Of a stretch of DNA of 7,478 nucleotides, positions 1 through 6,463 are shown piece after piece. How positions within the stretch are numbered: the first letter of the stretch is position 1; each line of letters opens with the position of its first letter. The translations under genes were made by a program, and so were the position numbers. Location of the stretch: NCBI GenBank assembly GCA_017382915.1, contig JAFNZJ010000142.1, positions 1 to 7,478 of the forward strand, written 5' to 3'. Under the pieces are notes generated by a model. That model was not told the DNA's origin. It saw nothing but the letters and a program-made list of their open reading frames with translations, and searched no databases. The DNA comes from Clostridia bacterium (GTDB lineage: Bacteria > Bacillota > Clostridia > Oscillospirales > Acutalibacteraceae).

Positions 1-1
1 A

Positions 2-466
2 GAGTTTAACGAAATATACAGTGAGTTTAAAAGCGGTTTTGGCAGCAACTTTATCTCATCCTTTTTTAGGCAGTTGCCCTATGCGGCGGCGGTTTTTTTA
101 GCGGGCAGTTCAATGATTGGGGCTGTTATATCCCCCGCCATTATTGCGCTAAGGGGCGCCACCTACGGAATTATTATGAGCTACACCTGCTGTAACTTTG
201 GGCTTATGGGCATAGTTTTTAACCTGCTTATACTTATACCGCCTGCCGTAATATCGGCCATTGCTATTATACTGTCGGCCAGAGAGTCCTTTGGGTTTTC
301 TCTTTCTCTTGCCCGCCTTGCCCTGCCAAACTGCACCGCGCCCAAGGTGAGTGAAGATTTTAAGCTTTTTTGCCTAAGGCAGCTTTTTGTATTTTTATTC
401 TTTTTAGTATCTGCCCTGCTTGAAGGATTTATGGCAACATCCTTTATAGGGTTTTTTAACCTATAA
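2..466 (+). CDS. spoIIM: SpoIIM-family stage II sporulation membrane protein, 5'-truncated
   Basis: The frame is open from the left edge, so the start lies outside the window; 154 residues plus a TAA stop are visible, against roughly 200 for the family. The visible part is strongly hydrophobic, with membrane segments at about visible residues 25-50, 53-70, 72-92 and 125-150. A polar linker (about 95-120) precedes the last one. The pattern of a short amphipathic segment (SSFFRQLPY), a Gly-rich membrane segment, and a final segment carrying an LLEGF motif resembles SpoIIM (the former DUF95 family). In Bacillus, SpoIIM acts with SpoIID and SpoIIP in the peptidoglycan-degrading complex that drives forespore engulfment. 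The TTG at 74 is not the start, because coding similarity continues upstream. The assignment rests on remembered family features rather than a catalytic motif; another small multi-pass membrane protein is possible. It converges on rex. Confidence 0.62.
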   Translation, partial: EFNEIYSEFKSGFGSNFISSFFRQLPYAAAVFLAGSSMIGAVISPAIIALRGATYGIIMSYTCCNFGLMGIVFNLLILIPPAVISAIAIILSARESFGFSLSLARLALPNCTAPKVSEDFKLFCLRQLFVFLFFLVSALLEGFMATSFIGFFNL

Positions 467-494
467 AAAAACCTCTCAAAATTGAGAGGTTTTT
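465..494. terminator. Bidirectional intrinsic terminator between spoIIM-like gene and rex
   Basis: An A-run and CCTCTCAA (472-479) pair with TTGAGAGG (482-489) and a T-run (490-494), giving a 13-bp stem if the A:T flanks are counted, with a tight A-rich loop. Read on the plus strand it ends in five T's; read on the minus strand it ends in seven. It sits just past the plus-strand stop (overlapping its last bases) and 3 nt past the rex stop, so it can end both convergent transcripts. Confidence 0.88.
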
Positions 495-497
495 AAA

Positions 498-1130
498 TTA
501 TAGATTTGTAATTTTGTAAGAAAGCTTCATAAGACTATCACCGAGGTGAACATTTTCAACCGCAACATTGGGGTGGTTTACCGCAAGGTCGCAGTGCGAA
601 AAATTCCAAAAGCCCTTAACACCCAAACCAATAAGGGTGTTGCAAATATCTGCTGCGTCGGCCTTGGGTATACAAAGAATAGCGCAGGATGGCAAATTTT
701 CACGACAAAAATCATCCAAATCATCAATGTGGCGAATTGGCAGGCCCTTAATCATTTGACCTTTAAGGGCTTCCTTTTTATCAAAAATGCCTATTAGTCT
801 AAAGCCCTTACTTTCAAATGCCATATGGCTGGCAACGGCACGACCCAGATTACCTGCACCAATAAGTATGGCGCGGTTTTGCTTATCAAGACCTAAAATT
901 TTGCCAATTTCTGCCCTAAGCTGTTCAATATGGTAGCCGTAGCCCTGCTGACCAAACCCGCCAAAGCAGTTTAGGTCCTGCCTTATTTGGCTGGCTGTAA
1001 GACCCATTCTTTCGGATAATTCACGAGAGGATATACGCTGAACACCCTCTGATAAAAGTTCACCCAAAAAGCGGTGATAACGCGGAAGTCTGTTAATTAC
1101 AAGCTCAGAAATACCCTGTGCATTTGTCAC
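498..1130 (-). CDS. rex: Redox-sensing transcriptional repressor Rex
   Basis: A cytoplasmic dimeric repressor that binds operators when the NADH/NAD+ ratio is low and releases them when NADH binds. The 210 residues match the usual Rex length of 205-215. Residues 8-70 form the winged-helix DNA-binding domain, including RLPRYHRFL (14-22), the recognition region around TASQIRQDL (45-53), and CFGGFGQQGYGY (55-66). Residues 87-190 form the Rossmann NAD(H) domain with GAGNLG (91-96) and the second-strand Asp in GIFD (114-117). CIPKADAADIC (153-163) and VKGFWNFS (171-178) follow, then the C-terminal swapped helix (about 193-210). The start is GTG; GGGGGAG at 1147-1141 lies 10 nt upstream, and no in-frame ATG exists before residue 42. 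It follows icd on the same strand after an 80-nt gap without a terminator. Known clostridial Rex targets include fermentation and hydrogenase genes; no target is evident here. Confidence 0.96.
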   Translation of the reverse strand: MTNAQGISELVINRLPRYHRFLGELLSEGVQRISSRELSERMGLTASQIRQDLNCFGGFGQQGYGYHIEQLRAEIGKILGLDKQNRAILIGAGNLGRAVASHMAFESKGFRLIGIFDKKEALKGQMIKGLPIRHIDDLDDFCRENLPSCAILCIPKADAADICNTLIGLGVKGFWNFSHCDLAVNHPNVAVENVHLGDSLMKLSYKITNL

Positions 1131-1210
1131 TTAAAACCCGCTCCCCCTTTTTTATTATAATAGTTATAGTTATTCAAAGCGGTCTAAACCATTTTTACAA
1201 ACTACAATTA
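1131..1210 (-). promoter_or_regulatory. icd-rex intergenic leader with rex ribosome binding site; no clear promoter
   Basis: This 80-nt gap holds the rex ribosome binding site (1147-1141, minus strand) and AT-rich sequence. A perfect TATAAT lies at 1159-1154 on the minus strand, but no -35 hexamer stands 16-18 nt before it, and initiation from it would start within the ribosome binding site. TATAAC at 1168-1163 also lacks a partner. No hairpin with a T-run follows icd. Rex could therefore be read through from icd, use a weak promoter here, or both. Confidence 0.35.
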
Positions 1211-2425
1211 TTATAACATTTCTTTAAGGCGAATGTCAATCTCACGCAGGAAAGTTTCTGTATCAACTGTGCGTTTATTTTCTAGTTTTGAAAGGGCGGC
1301 TAAATCGCCTGTCATAACACCCTGTTCAATGGTTTTTATGGTTGCCTTTTCAAGCTTTTGGGCAAACTCAATAAGCTCGGGTGTATTGTCAAGCTCACCG
1401 CGTTTACGAAGTGCGCCTGTCCAGGCAAAAAGGGTGGCAACACTGTTGGTTGAAGTCTTTTCACCCTTAAGGTGGCGGTAGTAATGGCGCTGAACGGTGC
1501 CATGGGCAGCCTCATACTCATAAACTCCATCGGGTGAAACCAAAACAGAGGTCATCATTGCAAGGCTACCGTAGGCGGTTGCAACCATATCTGACATAAC
1601 ATCACCGTCATAGTTTTTGCAGGCCCAAATGTAACCGCCTTCAGAACGGACTACGCGGGCAACGGCATCATCTATAAGGGTGTAGAAATATTCAATACCT
1701 GCGGAATCAAATTTTTCTTTATACTCATTTTCAAAAACCTCATTAAAGATGTCTTTAAAGCGGTGGTCATATTTTTTTGAAATGGTATCCTTTGAGGCAA
1801 ACCAAATATCCTGCTTGGTATCAAGCGCAAAGTTAAAGCAGCTTCTGGCAAAGGATTCAATAGACTTATCAATATTATGAAGACCCTGAATAATACCCGA
1901 TGAGCCGCTAAACTCGTGAATAAGGCTACGGGTTTCTTTGCCGTCGGGGGTGGTGCAAACAAGCTCACACTTGGAGCCTGCGGGTACCTGCATCTCGGTG
2001 TTTTTATATACATCACCATAGGCGTGACGGGCAATGGTAATGGGCTTGGTCCAGGTGGGAATAAAGGGGGTAATACCCTTTACTATAATGGGGGTGCGGA
2101 AAACGGTGCCGTCTAAAATTGCACGAATGGTGCCGTTGGGCGATTTCCACATCTCTTTTAAATTATACTCGGTCATACGGTCGGCGTTAGGGGTAATGGT
2201 GGCACACTTAACGGCTACGCCGTATTTTTTTGTGGCCTCAGCCGAATCGAATGTAACCTTATCATTGGTTTCATTACGATGCTCTAAGCCTAAATCATAA
2301 TACTCGGTTTTAAGGTCCACATAGGGAAGCAGTAAAATATCCTTAATCATCTTCCAGATGATTCTGGTCATTTCATCGCCATCCATTTCAACCAAGGGGG
2401 TTTTCATTTGAATTTTATCGCTCAT
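1211..2425 (-). CDS. icd: NADP-dependent isocitrate dehydrogenase, homodimeric eukaryotic-like type
   Basis: Oxidatively decarboxylates isocitrate to 2-oxoglutarate, making NADPH, in the cytoplasm. The 404 residues and the sequence align well with human IDH1/IDH2 rather than with E. coli Icd. Isocitrate-binding residues are in place: T78, S95 and N97 (in SPNGTIR), R101, R110, R133 and Y140 (in RHAYGDVY), and K212. Metal-binding acids are D252, D275 and D279 (in NYDGDVMSD). R313-H314 in HGTVQRHY matches the pair that contacts the NADP 2'-phosphate, so NADP specificity is expected. A strong Shine-Dalgarno (GGGAGG, around 2440-2433) precedes the ATG. It lies 19 nt after the aconitase stop, so the two are very likely co-transcribed and act consecutively in the pathway. 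Citrate synthase is not nearby. Confidence 0.97.
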   Translation of the reverse strand: MSDKIQMKTPLVEMDGDEMTRIIWKMIKDILLLPYVDLKTEYYDLGLEHRNETNDKVTFDSAEATKKYGVAVKCATITPNADRMTEYNLKEMWKSPNGTIRAILDGTVFRTPIIVKGITPFIPTWTKPITIARHAYGDVYKNTEMQVPAGSKCELVCTTPDGKETRSLIHEFSGSSGIIQGLHNIDKSIESFARSCFNFALDTKQDIWFASKDTISKKYDHRFKDIFNEVFENEYKEKFDSAGIEYFYTLIDDAVARVVRSEGGYIWACKNYDGDVMSDMVATAYGSLAMMTSVLVSPDGVYEYEAAHGTVQRHYYRHLKGEKTSTNSVATLFAWTGALRKRGELDNTPELIEFAQKLEKATIKTIEQGVMTGDLAALSKLENKRTVDTETFLREIDIRLKEML

Positions 2426-2444
2426 TTTAATTTTCCTCCCTATA

Positions 2445-4382
2445 TTATTTACTGTTTTCTCTGGTGTAGCTTAACAGTCCGCCCGAAAGCAAAATATCGG
2501 CCGAACGCTCTGAAACGGCAGAGTTTAGGGTATAGGTTTGATTTTTAGTTTTATTAACTAGCACTACGTCGCTACCGCTTTCAATCGCTTTGCGGATGTC
2601 GGGCAGTTCAAGGTCATCAAACATATCAATGCTGTCGTAATCGGCAGGGTTTTTAAAGGTTAAGGGAACAATGCCTGCATTTACAAGGTTTGCAACATGA
2701 ATTCTGGCAAAGCTTTTAGCAACAACCGCCTTTATTCCAAGGTGAAGCGGAACAAGTGCAGCATGCTCACGCGAGGAGCCCTGACCATAGTTTTCACCGC
2801 CAATTATAATGCCCTTGCCATACTTTTTGCAGTTTTCGGGGAACTGCTCATCACATCTGGTAAAGCAGAAGTTTGCAAGGTATGGAATGTTTGAACGGAA
2901 GGGAAGAATTTTTGCGCCCGCAGGCATAATGTGGTCGGTGGTTATGTTATCCCCAACCTTAAGTATTGCCTTGGCAGAAATCACTTCACCAAGCGGCTCT
3001 GTTTTGGGGAAGGGCTTAATGTTTGGTCCGCGAAGTATTTCAACACTGCCTGCCTCATCTGCGGGGGCGGGGGCATCAATAGAATTATCATTAACCACAA
3101 ATTTTTCGGGTAATTTAATGGTGGTTAAATCGGCATCAAGCTCCATTGGGTTGGTAAGCACACCTGTAAGGGCGGCGGCTGCTGCCGTTTCAGGACTTAC
3201 CAAAAATACGCCTGCATCGGCCGTGCCGGAGCGACCTTCAAAGTTGCGGTTAAAGGTACGAAGTGAAACACCTGCTGAATTGGGTGCCTGACCCATACCA
3301 ATACAAGGACCGCAAGCACATTCTAAAATTCTGGCACCCGATGCTATAAGCTTGGCAAGTGCGCCACACTGCGAAAGCATATAAAGCACCTGCTTGGAGC
3401 CGGGGGCAATACCAACGCTAACATTGGGGTTAACGGTTTTGCCGTCTAAAATTTCGGCAACCTTTAACATATCTAAAAGGGATGAGTTGGTACAGCTGCC
3501 AATAAGCACCTGGTCAACCTTAATCTGACCAATTTCGGTAACCTTTTTAACATTATCGGGCGAATGGGGCATAGCAGCTATAGGCTCTAACGCCGAAAGG
3601 TCAACAGTAATTTCTTTATCATATACTGCGTCGGGGTCGCTTTCAAGGGGGGTAAAATCATTTTCTCTGCCTTGGGCTGCAAGGAACTGACGGGTAACCT
3701 CATCCGATGGGAATATTGAGGTTGATGCGCCAAGCTCGGCACCCATATTGGTGATGGTTGCACGCTCCGGCACGCTAAGGGTTTTAACACCCTCACCCGC
3801 ATATTCCACAATATAACCTACGCCGCCCTTAACCGAAAGAACACGCAGTACCTCTAAAATAACATCCTTTGCTGAAACAAAGGGGCGAAGCTTACCAACA
3901 AGGTTTACTCTAAGCATTTTAGGGGTGGGTATGTAGTAGGCACCGCCGCCCATTGCAACGGCAACATCCATACCGCCCGCGCCCATTGCCAGCATACCCA
4001 TACCGCCGCAGGTGGGGGTGTGGGAGTCGGAGCCGATAAGGGTTTTACCGGGGACAGAAAAACGCTCCAAATGGATTTGGTGGCAAATACCGTTGCCGGG
4101 GTGCGAATAATAAATGCCGTGCTTTTTACAAATAGACTGAATAAAACGGTGGTCATCAGCATTTTCAAAGCCGGTTTGAAGTGTATTGTGGTCAATATAT
4201 GCAACCGAACGCTCGGTTTTAACGCGGTCAACACCCATTGCCTCAAACTCTAAATAAGCCATAGTACCTGTGGCATCTTGAGTTAAGGTTTGATCAATTT
4301 TAAGGCCAATATCCTGACCCTGCTTCATTTCACCATCAACCAAATGAGCTGATATGATTTTTTGTGCTATTGTCATACCCAT
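2445..4382 (-). CDS. acnA: Aconitate hydratase (short Aquifex/clostridial type)
   Basis: Isomerises citrate to isocitrate through cis-aconitate using a [4Fe-4S] cluster. From the chosen start it has 645 residues, much shorter than AcnA (about 890) or AcnB (about 865), as expected for the short type known from Aquifex and many Clostridia. Cluster ligands are C297 (in GSCTNSS) and C357 and C360 (in CACGPCIGMG). Substrate-loop motifs include GSDSHT (about 117-122) and, in the C-terminal swivel domain, YGQGSSREH (about 532-540). The frame is open back to an ATG at 4406. The ATG at 4382 is preferred, because AGGAGA (4397-4392) lies 9 nt before it and the upstream extension (MMNRRKQK) would cover that ribosome binding site. 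MGMTIAQKI also matches the usual N-terminus. First gene of the aconitase-icd unit, with a good promoter upstream. Confidence 0.96.
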   Translation of the reverse strand: MGMTIAQKIISAHLVDGEMKQGQDIGLKIDQTLTQDATGTMAYLEFEAMGVDRVKTERSVAYIDHNTLQTGFENADDHRFIQSICKKHGIYYSHPGNGICHQIHLERFSVPGKTLIGSDSHTPTCGGMGMLAMGAGGMDVAVAMGGGAYYIPTPKMLRVNLVGKLRPFVSAKDVILEVLRVLSVKGGVGYIVEYAGEGVKTLSVPERATITNMGAELGASTSIFPSDEVTRQFLAAQGRENDFTPLESDPDAVYDKEITVDLSALEPIAAMPHSPDNVKKVTEIGQIKVDQVLIGSCTNSSLLDMLKVAEILDGKTVNPNVSVGIAPGSKQVLYMLSQCGALAKLIASGARILECACGPCIGMGQAPNSAGVSLRTFNRNFEGRSGTADAGVFLVSPETAAAAALTGVLTNPMELDADLTTIKLPEKFVVNDNSIDAPAPADEAGSVEILRGPNIKPFPKTEPLGEVISAKAILKVGDNITTDHIMPAGAKILPFRSNIPYLANFCFTRCDEQFPENCKKYGKGIIIGGENYGQGSSREHAALVPLHLGIKAVVAKSFARIHVANLVNAGIVPLTFKNPADYDSIDMFDDLELPDIRKAIESGSDVVLVNKTKNQTYTLNSAVSERSADILLSGGLLSYTRENSK

Positions 4383-4391
4383 TTTTTGTTT

Positions 4392-4397
4392 TCTCCT
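4392..4397 (-). promoter_or_regulatory. Aconitase ribosome binding site that fixes the start
   Basis: AGGAGA on the minus strand lies 9 nt before the ATG at 4382. The longer reading from 4406 would place this site inside the coding region and has no Shine-Dalgarno of its own, so the shorter protein is favoured. Confidence 0.8.
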
Positions 4398-4438
4398 ATT
4401 CATCATAATAAATAATATAGCATATCAAATAATATAAT

Positions 4439-4468
4439 ATTATAGCACAGTGTATATATTTCAGTCAA
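4439..4468 (-). promoter_or_regulatory. Sigma-A-type promoter of the aconitase-icd unit
   Basis: On the minus strand, TTGACT (4468-4463) and TATAAT (4444-4439) are separated by 18 nt: one mismatch to the -35 consensus and a perfect -10. Transcription would start near 4432, giving a leader of about 50 nt before the ATG at 4382. The -35 lies only a few bases past the thioesterase terminator, so the spacing between units is very tight. No Rex-type operator is visible across it. Confidence 0.75.
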
Positions 4469-4474
4469 GTAAAT

Positions 4475-4510
4475 AAAGGTGGCAAATCAAACTAGATTTA
4501 CCACCTTTTT
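4475..4510 (-). terminator. Intrinsic terminator of the thioesterase gene
   Basis: AAAGGTGG (4475-4482) pairs with CCACCTTT (4501-4508), followed by a single C/A mismatch and AAATC (4484-4488) with GATTT (4495-4499); the loop is six bases. On the minus strand the stem closes into a T-rich stretch. It starts about 20 nt past the thioesterase stop and separates that gene from the aconitase promoter. Confidence 0.78.
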
Positions 4511-4532
4511 AACCGCTTTTTAGTAAGTTTTA

Positions 4533-5252
4533 TTATCTTATCAGCATTTCGGCCATAAATTTAAGCTCGCCGTCCTCACTTACGCCCTTTACAAAGGCCT
4601 TTTCACCCAAACGGCAGGGGTATACATTAAGCCTTTCACCGCTTTTTACCTCATGGCGGTAATCTATTTGAAATTCTACTATTTCTTCCATATCGGGGTT
4701 AAGGGCATCAAGCACATAGTTTGCGTATTTGGTATTATTCACATGGCCGTTCATATCAAGCTGACTGTACCCCGGGATTACGCTGATACCGTTATCCGTC
4801 ACTTCAAAATCGGCGATTTTTGACAGCCTGCCTTCAAAGCTTTTGTCTTCAAGATGAACTAAACCTTCGGGGTAGATATTACTTGCAGGGGCAATTCTGC
4901 GGGTACTGCTATTTATTATTACCCAGTCAGAGCTTGCCTTTACAAGCGGCTCACCCGCTTCATTTTCCATTAAATATTCACGCTGAAAGCCCACCCTTGA
5001 GGGTGCAAGCGGCCAGGTTTTAACAACCACCCTGCTAAACATTTTGGGTTGCTTTAAAACCAAATATTTGGTGCGTACCAAAACCCATAAAAGTTCCTTA
5101 CCTGCAAGGGCTTCAATACCACAGCCTAAAATATTTGCATGCTCACCCGCCACCACCTGAAACAGGTCTAAAATGGCGCTTGGGTGAAGTCTTTGGTTTT
5201 TATCAAAATCAGATGTTCTTAAATCAAATGCTTTTGAAAAAATATTTTGCAT
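4533..5252 (-). CDS. Acyl-ACP thioesterase (FatA/FatB-like, double hotdog)
   Basis: Hydrolyses acyl-acyl carrier protein to free fatty acid, ending type II fatty acid synthesis in the cytoplasm. The 239 residues fit the bacterial members of this family, which lack the plant transit and N-terminal extension. Two hotdog domains are expected, about residues 1-130 and 145-239. The catalytic set of plant FatB is retained: D166, N168 and H170 in LDMNGHVNN, and E201 in DYRHEV. The Cys that follows the Glu in plant enzymes is Val202 here, which fits the view that this Cys is not essential. The N-terminal FDLRTSDFDKNQRLHPSAILDLFQ region is also typical. The ATG at 5252 has AAAGG (5268-5264) 11 nt upstream. 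The gene has its own promoter and terminator, so it is probably transcribed alone. Chain-length preference cannot be read from the sequence. Confidence 0.92.
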   Translation of the reverse strand: MQNIFSKAFDLRTSDFDKNQRLHPSAILDLFQVVAGEHANILGCGIEALAGKELLWVLVRTKYLVLKQPKMFSRVVVKTWPLAPSRVGFQREYLMENEAGEPLVKASSDWVIINSSTRRIAPASNIYPEGLVHLEDKSFEGRLSKIADFEVTDNGISVIPGYSQLDMNGHVNNTKYANYVLDALNPDMEEIVEFQIDYRHEVKSGERLNVYPCRLGEKAFVKGVSEDGELKFMAEMLIR

Positions 5253-5276
5253 AGTAACACTTGCCTTTCGTATATA

Positions 5277-5305
5277 ATTATACCGCCCAAATGTTGAACT
5301 GTCAA
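5277..5305 (-). promoter_or_regulatory. Perfect consensus sigma-A promoter of the thioesterase gene
   Basis: On the minus strand TTGACA (5305-5300) and TATAAT (5282-5277) match both consensus hexamers exactly, with the ideal 17-nt spacer. Initiation would fall near 5270, immediately before the AAAGG ribosome binding site, so the mRNA leader would be only about 18-20 nt. The -35 and spacer, and part of the -10, lie inside the inverted repeat at 5281-5318, which suggests strong transcription checked by a repressor. Confidence 0.82.
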
Positions 5306-5318
5306 CATTTGGGCGGTA
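5281..5318. repeat. 17-bp perfect inverted repeat overlapping the thioesterase promoter (operator and/or terminator)
   Basis: The arms 5281-5297 and 5302-5318 are exact reverse complements around a 4-base centre (ACTG on the plus strand). The inner part is ATGTTGA-N4-TCAACAT and the outer part reads TACCGCCCAA. It covers the -35, the whole spacer and the first two bases of the -10. It also lies 14 nt past the acyltransferase stop, so in RNA read from upstream it would form a strong hairpin. The following minus-strand sequence (TAATTATATA) is only a weak T-tract. An operator, a terminator for the upstream gene, or both are possible. Confidence 0.85.
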
Positions 5319-5332
5319 ATTAAAATATACTT

Positions 5333-6448
5333 TTATTCATTCCAAAGATTTTTAGTAAGTTTTTTCTCAAGCCACGATAGGAATTTTTTAACCCTTAAAA
5401 GATTAAACAACCTTTCACGCAGGTAATCAATCAAACCGCAAATTATATAAATGGCAATTGCCGAGCCCAAAACGCATAAAACAAGTTTAATTGGACCGAA
5501 CTTTGAAAAATCCACAAAGATTTTACTTATTATATTGTTGCGTGTTACAGGGTTTTCGTGAATAAGATAAACGCCAAAAGAAACGGGTGCTATAACACCT
5601 ATTACCTTTGCCCATAAGGGTGCAACCTTAAGTTTTGAGAAAAATGCCACCAGAAATATCGCCGCAAGCAGTATGGTTGGCGATGTATACTTAACCAGAA
5701 GATTTTCAATCTTTTGGCTTGGGAAATTAAGATTATGATAATCAACATACAGCTTATAAAGCCAAGTAAGAATTATCATAACAAAGTACATTAAAAGCAT
5801 AACATATGCTTTTGCTTTTTTGAACAGGTCGGCCTTTTTTATTGCGCCGCCGAAGATGTATATCGACAAAAGCCAAATTGCACTGTACCCGTTATTGGAT
5901 GCAAAAACATCCCTTTTGGGAATGAGTGGTATTAAACAAAACAGCGCAAATAAAGCCCCGCTCAATGCCAAAAGTTGCTTTTTGGTAAGAGAATTAAGTC
6001 CTTTGTTTATTATTGGCAGGAAAAAGAACATACAAAAATAGGCTGTAAAATACCAATATATGCGGTATGATACCGGCAAAAATGCCTTTATAACCTCTTT
6101 AACGCCCATATTGGGAAGAATCACTGCACCAACAAGGTTAATAATAACATTATAAAAGGCCACCTGAAGCCAAATATAAAATATATTGGTATACTTGAAT
6201 TTTGAGTTTACGCCAACATAGCCCGAAATTAAGGCATAACAGTTAACGGCGCAATACGCGGCAATTTCTAAAAACCAGGCCGCCTCATACCTAAAGGACA
6301 GCACTGCAGTGTTTTTTAAAATTCCTCCGTGTCCTAAAACGTGCAACACCACTACCATTAGCATTGACACTACCCTAAGTAAATCAATGCCGTAATTTCT
6401 TTTGCTTGGCAGGGCCGACACAGTATTGTTTAATGTGCTCAAAATCAT
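5333..6448 (-). CDS. Acyltransferase 3 family integral membrane protein
   Basis: Members of this family move acetyl or other acyl groups onto surface sugars or lipids at the cytoplasmic membrane. The 371 residues show about ten hydrophobic segments. The N-terminal signature RNYGIDLLRVVSML leads into the first membrane helix with VVVLHVLGHGG, where H36 is the likely catalytic His. Also typical are ISGYVGV (about 74-80), YWYFTAYFCMFFFLPIIN (about 131-148) and the late FGVYLIHENP (291-300). The C-terminus is a basic cytoplasmic tail. The start is uncertain: AGGGGG (6457-6452) is only 3 nt from the ATG at 6448 but 9 nt from an in-frame TTG at 6442, two codons in. It begins 15 nt after the upstream gene's stop, so the pair is probably one transcript. 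The acceptor substrate cannot be told from sequence. Confidence 0.9.
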   Translation of the reverse strand: MILSTLNNTVSALPSKRNYGIDLLRVVSMLMVVVLHVLGHGGILKNTAVLSFRYEAAWFLEIAAYCAVNCYALISGYVGVNSKFKYTNIFYIWLQVAFYNVIINLVGAVILPNMGVKEVIKAFLPVSYRIYWYFTAYFCMFFFLPIINKGLNSLTKKQLLALSGALFALFCLIPLIPKRDVFASNNGYSAIWLLSIYIFGGAIKKADLFKKAKAYVMLLMYFVMIILTWLYKLYVDYHNLNFPSQKIENLLVKYTSPTILLAAIFLVAFFSKLKVAPLWAKVIGVIAPVSFGVYLIHENPVTRNNIISKIFVDFSKFGPIKLVLCVLGSAIAIYIICGLIDYLRERLFNLLRVKKFLSWLEKKLTKNLWNE

Positions 6449-6463
6449 ATACCCCCTATAAGG

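Noticed and set aside
546..797. Plus-strand open frames inside rex
   Set aside because: They lie antisense to a gene with clear Rex motifs, show no family resemblance, and have no convincing ribosome binding site.
1181..1190. GGTCTAAACC near-palindrome between icd and rex
   Set aside because: It is too short and imperfect, and has no T-run after it, so it is not supported as a terminator or operator.
2809..3291. 160-codon plus-strand open frame inside aconitase
   Set aside because: It is antisense to the conserved aconitase coding region, and its low-complexity Ala/Ser-rich product looks like a mirror of the real codons.
3905..4246. 113-codon minus-strand open frame in a second frame of aconitase
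   Set aside because: It overlaps the highly conserved N-terminal aconitase domain in another frame and has no recognisable features.
4383..4406. Eight-residue N-terminal extension of aconitase starting at 4406
   Set aside because: It would bury the ribosome binding site AGGAGA inside the coding sequence, and the extension is not typical of the family.
4407..4470. Possible Rex operator upstream of aconitase
   Set aside because: I looked for TTGTTAA-N4-TTAACAA-like inverted repeats on both strands and saw only AT-rich sequence with no paired half-sites.
5281..5318. Palindrome as the remnant of a mobile element (MITE or IS end)
   Set aside because: There are no flanking target-site duplications, no second copy in the window and no transposase fragment. 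Its exact register with a consensus promoter argues for regulation.
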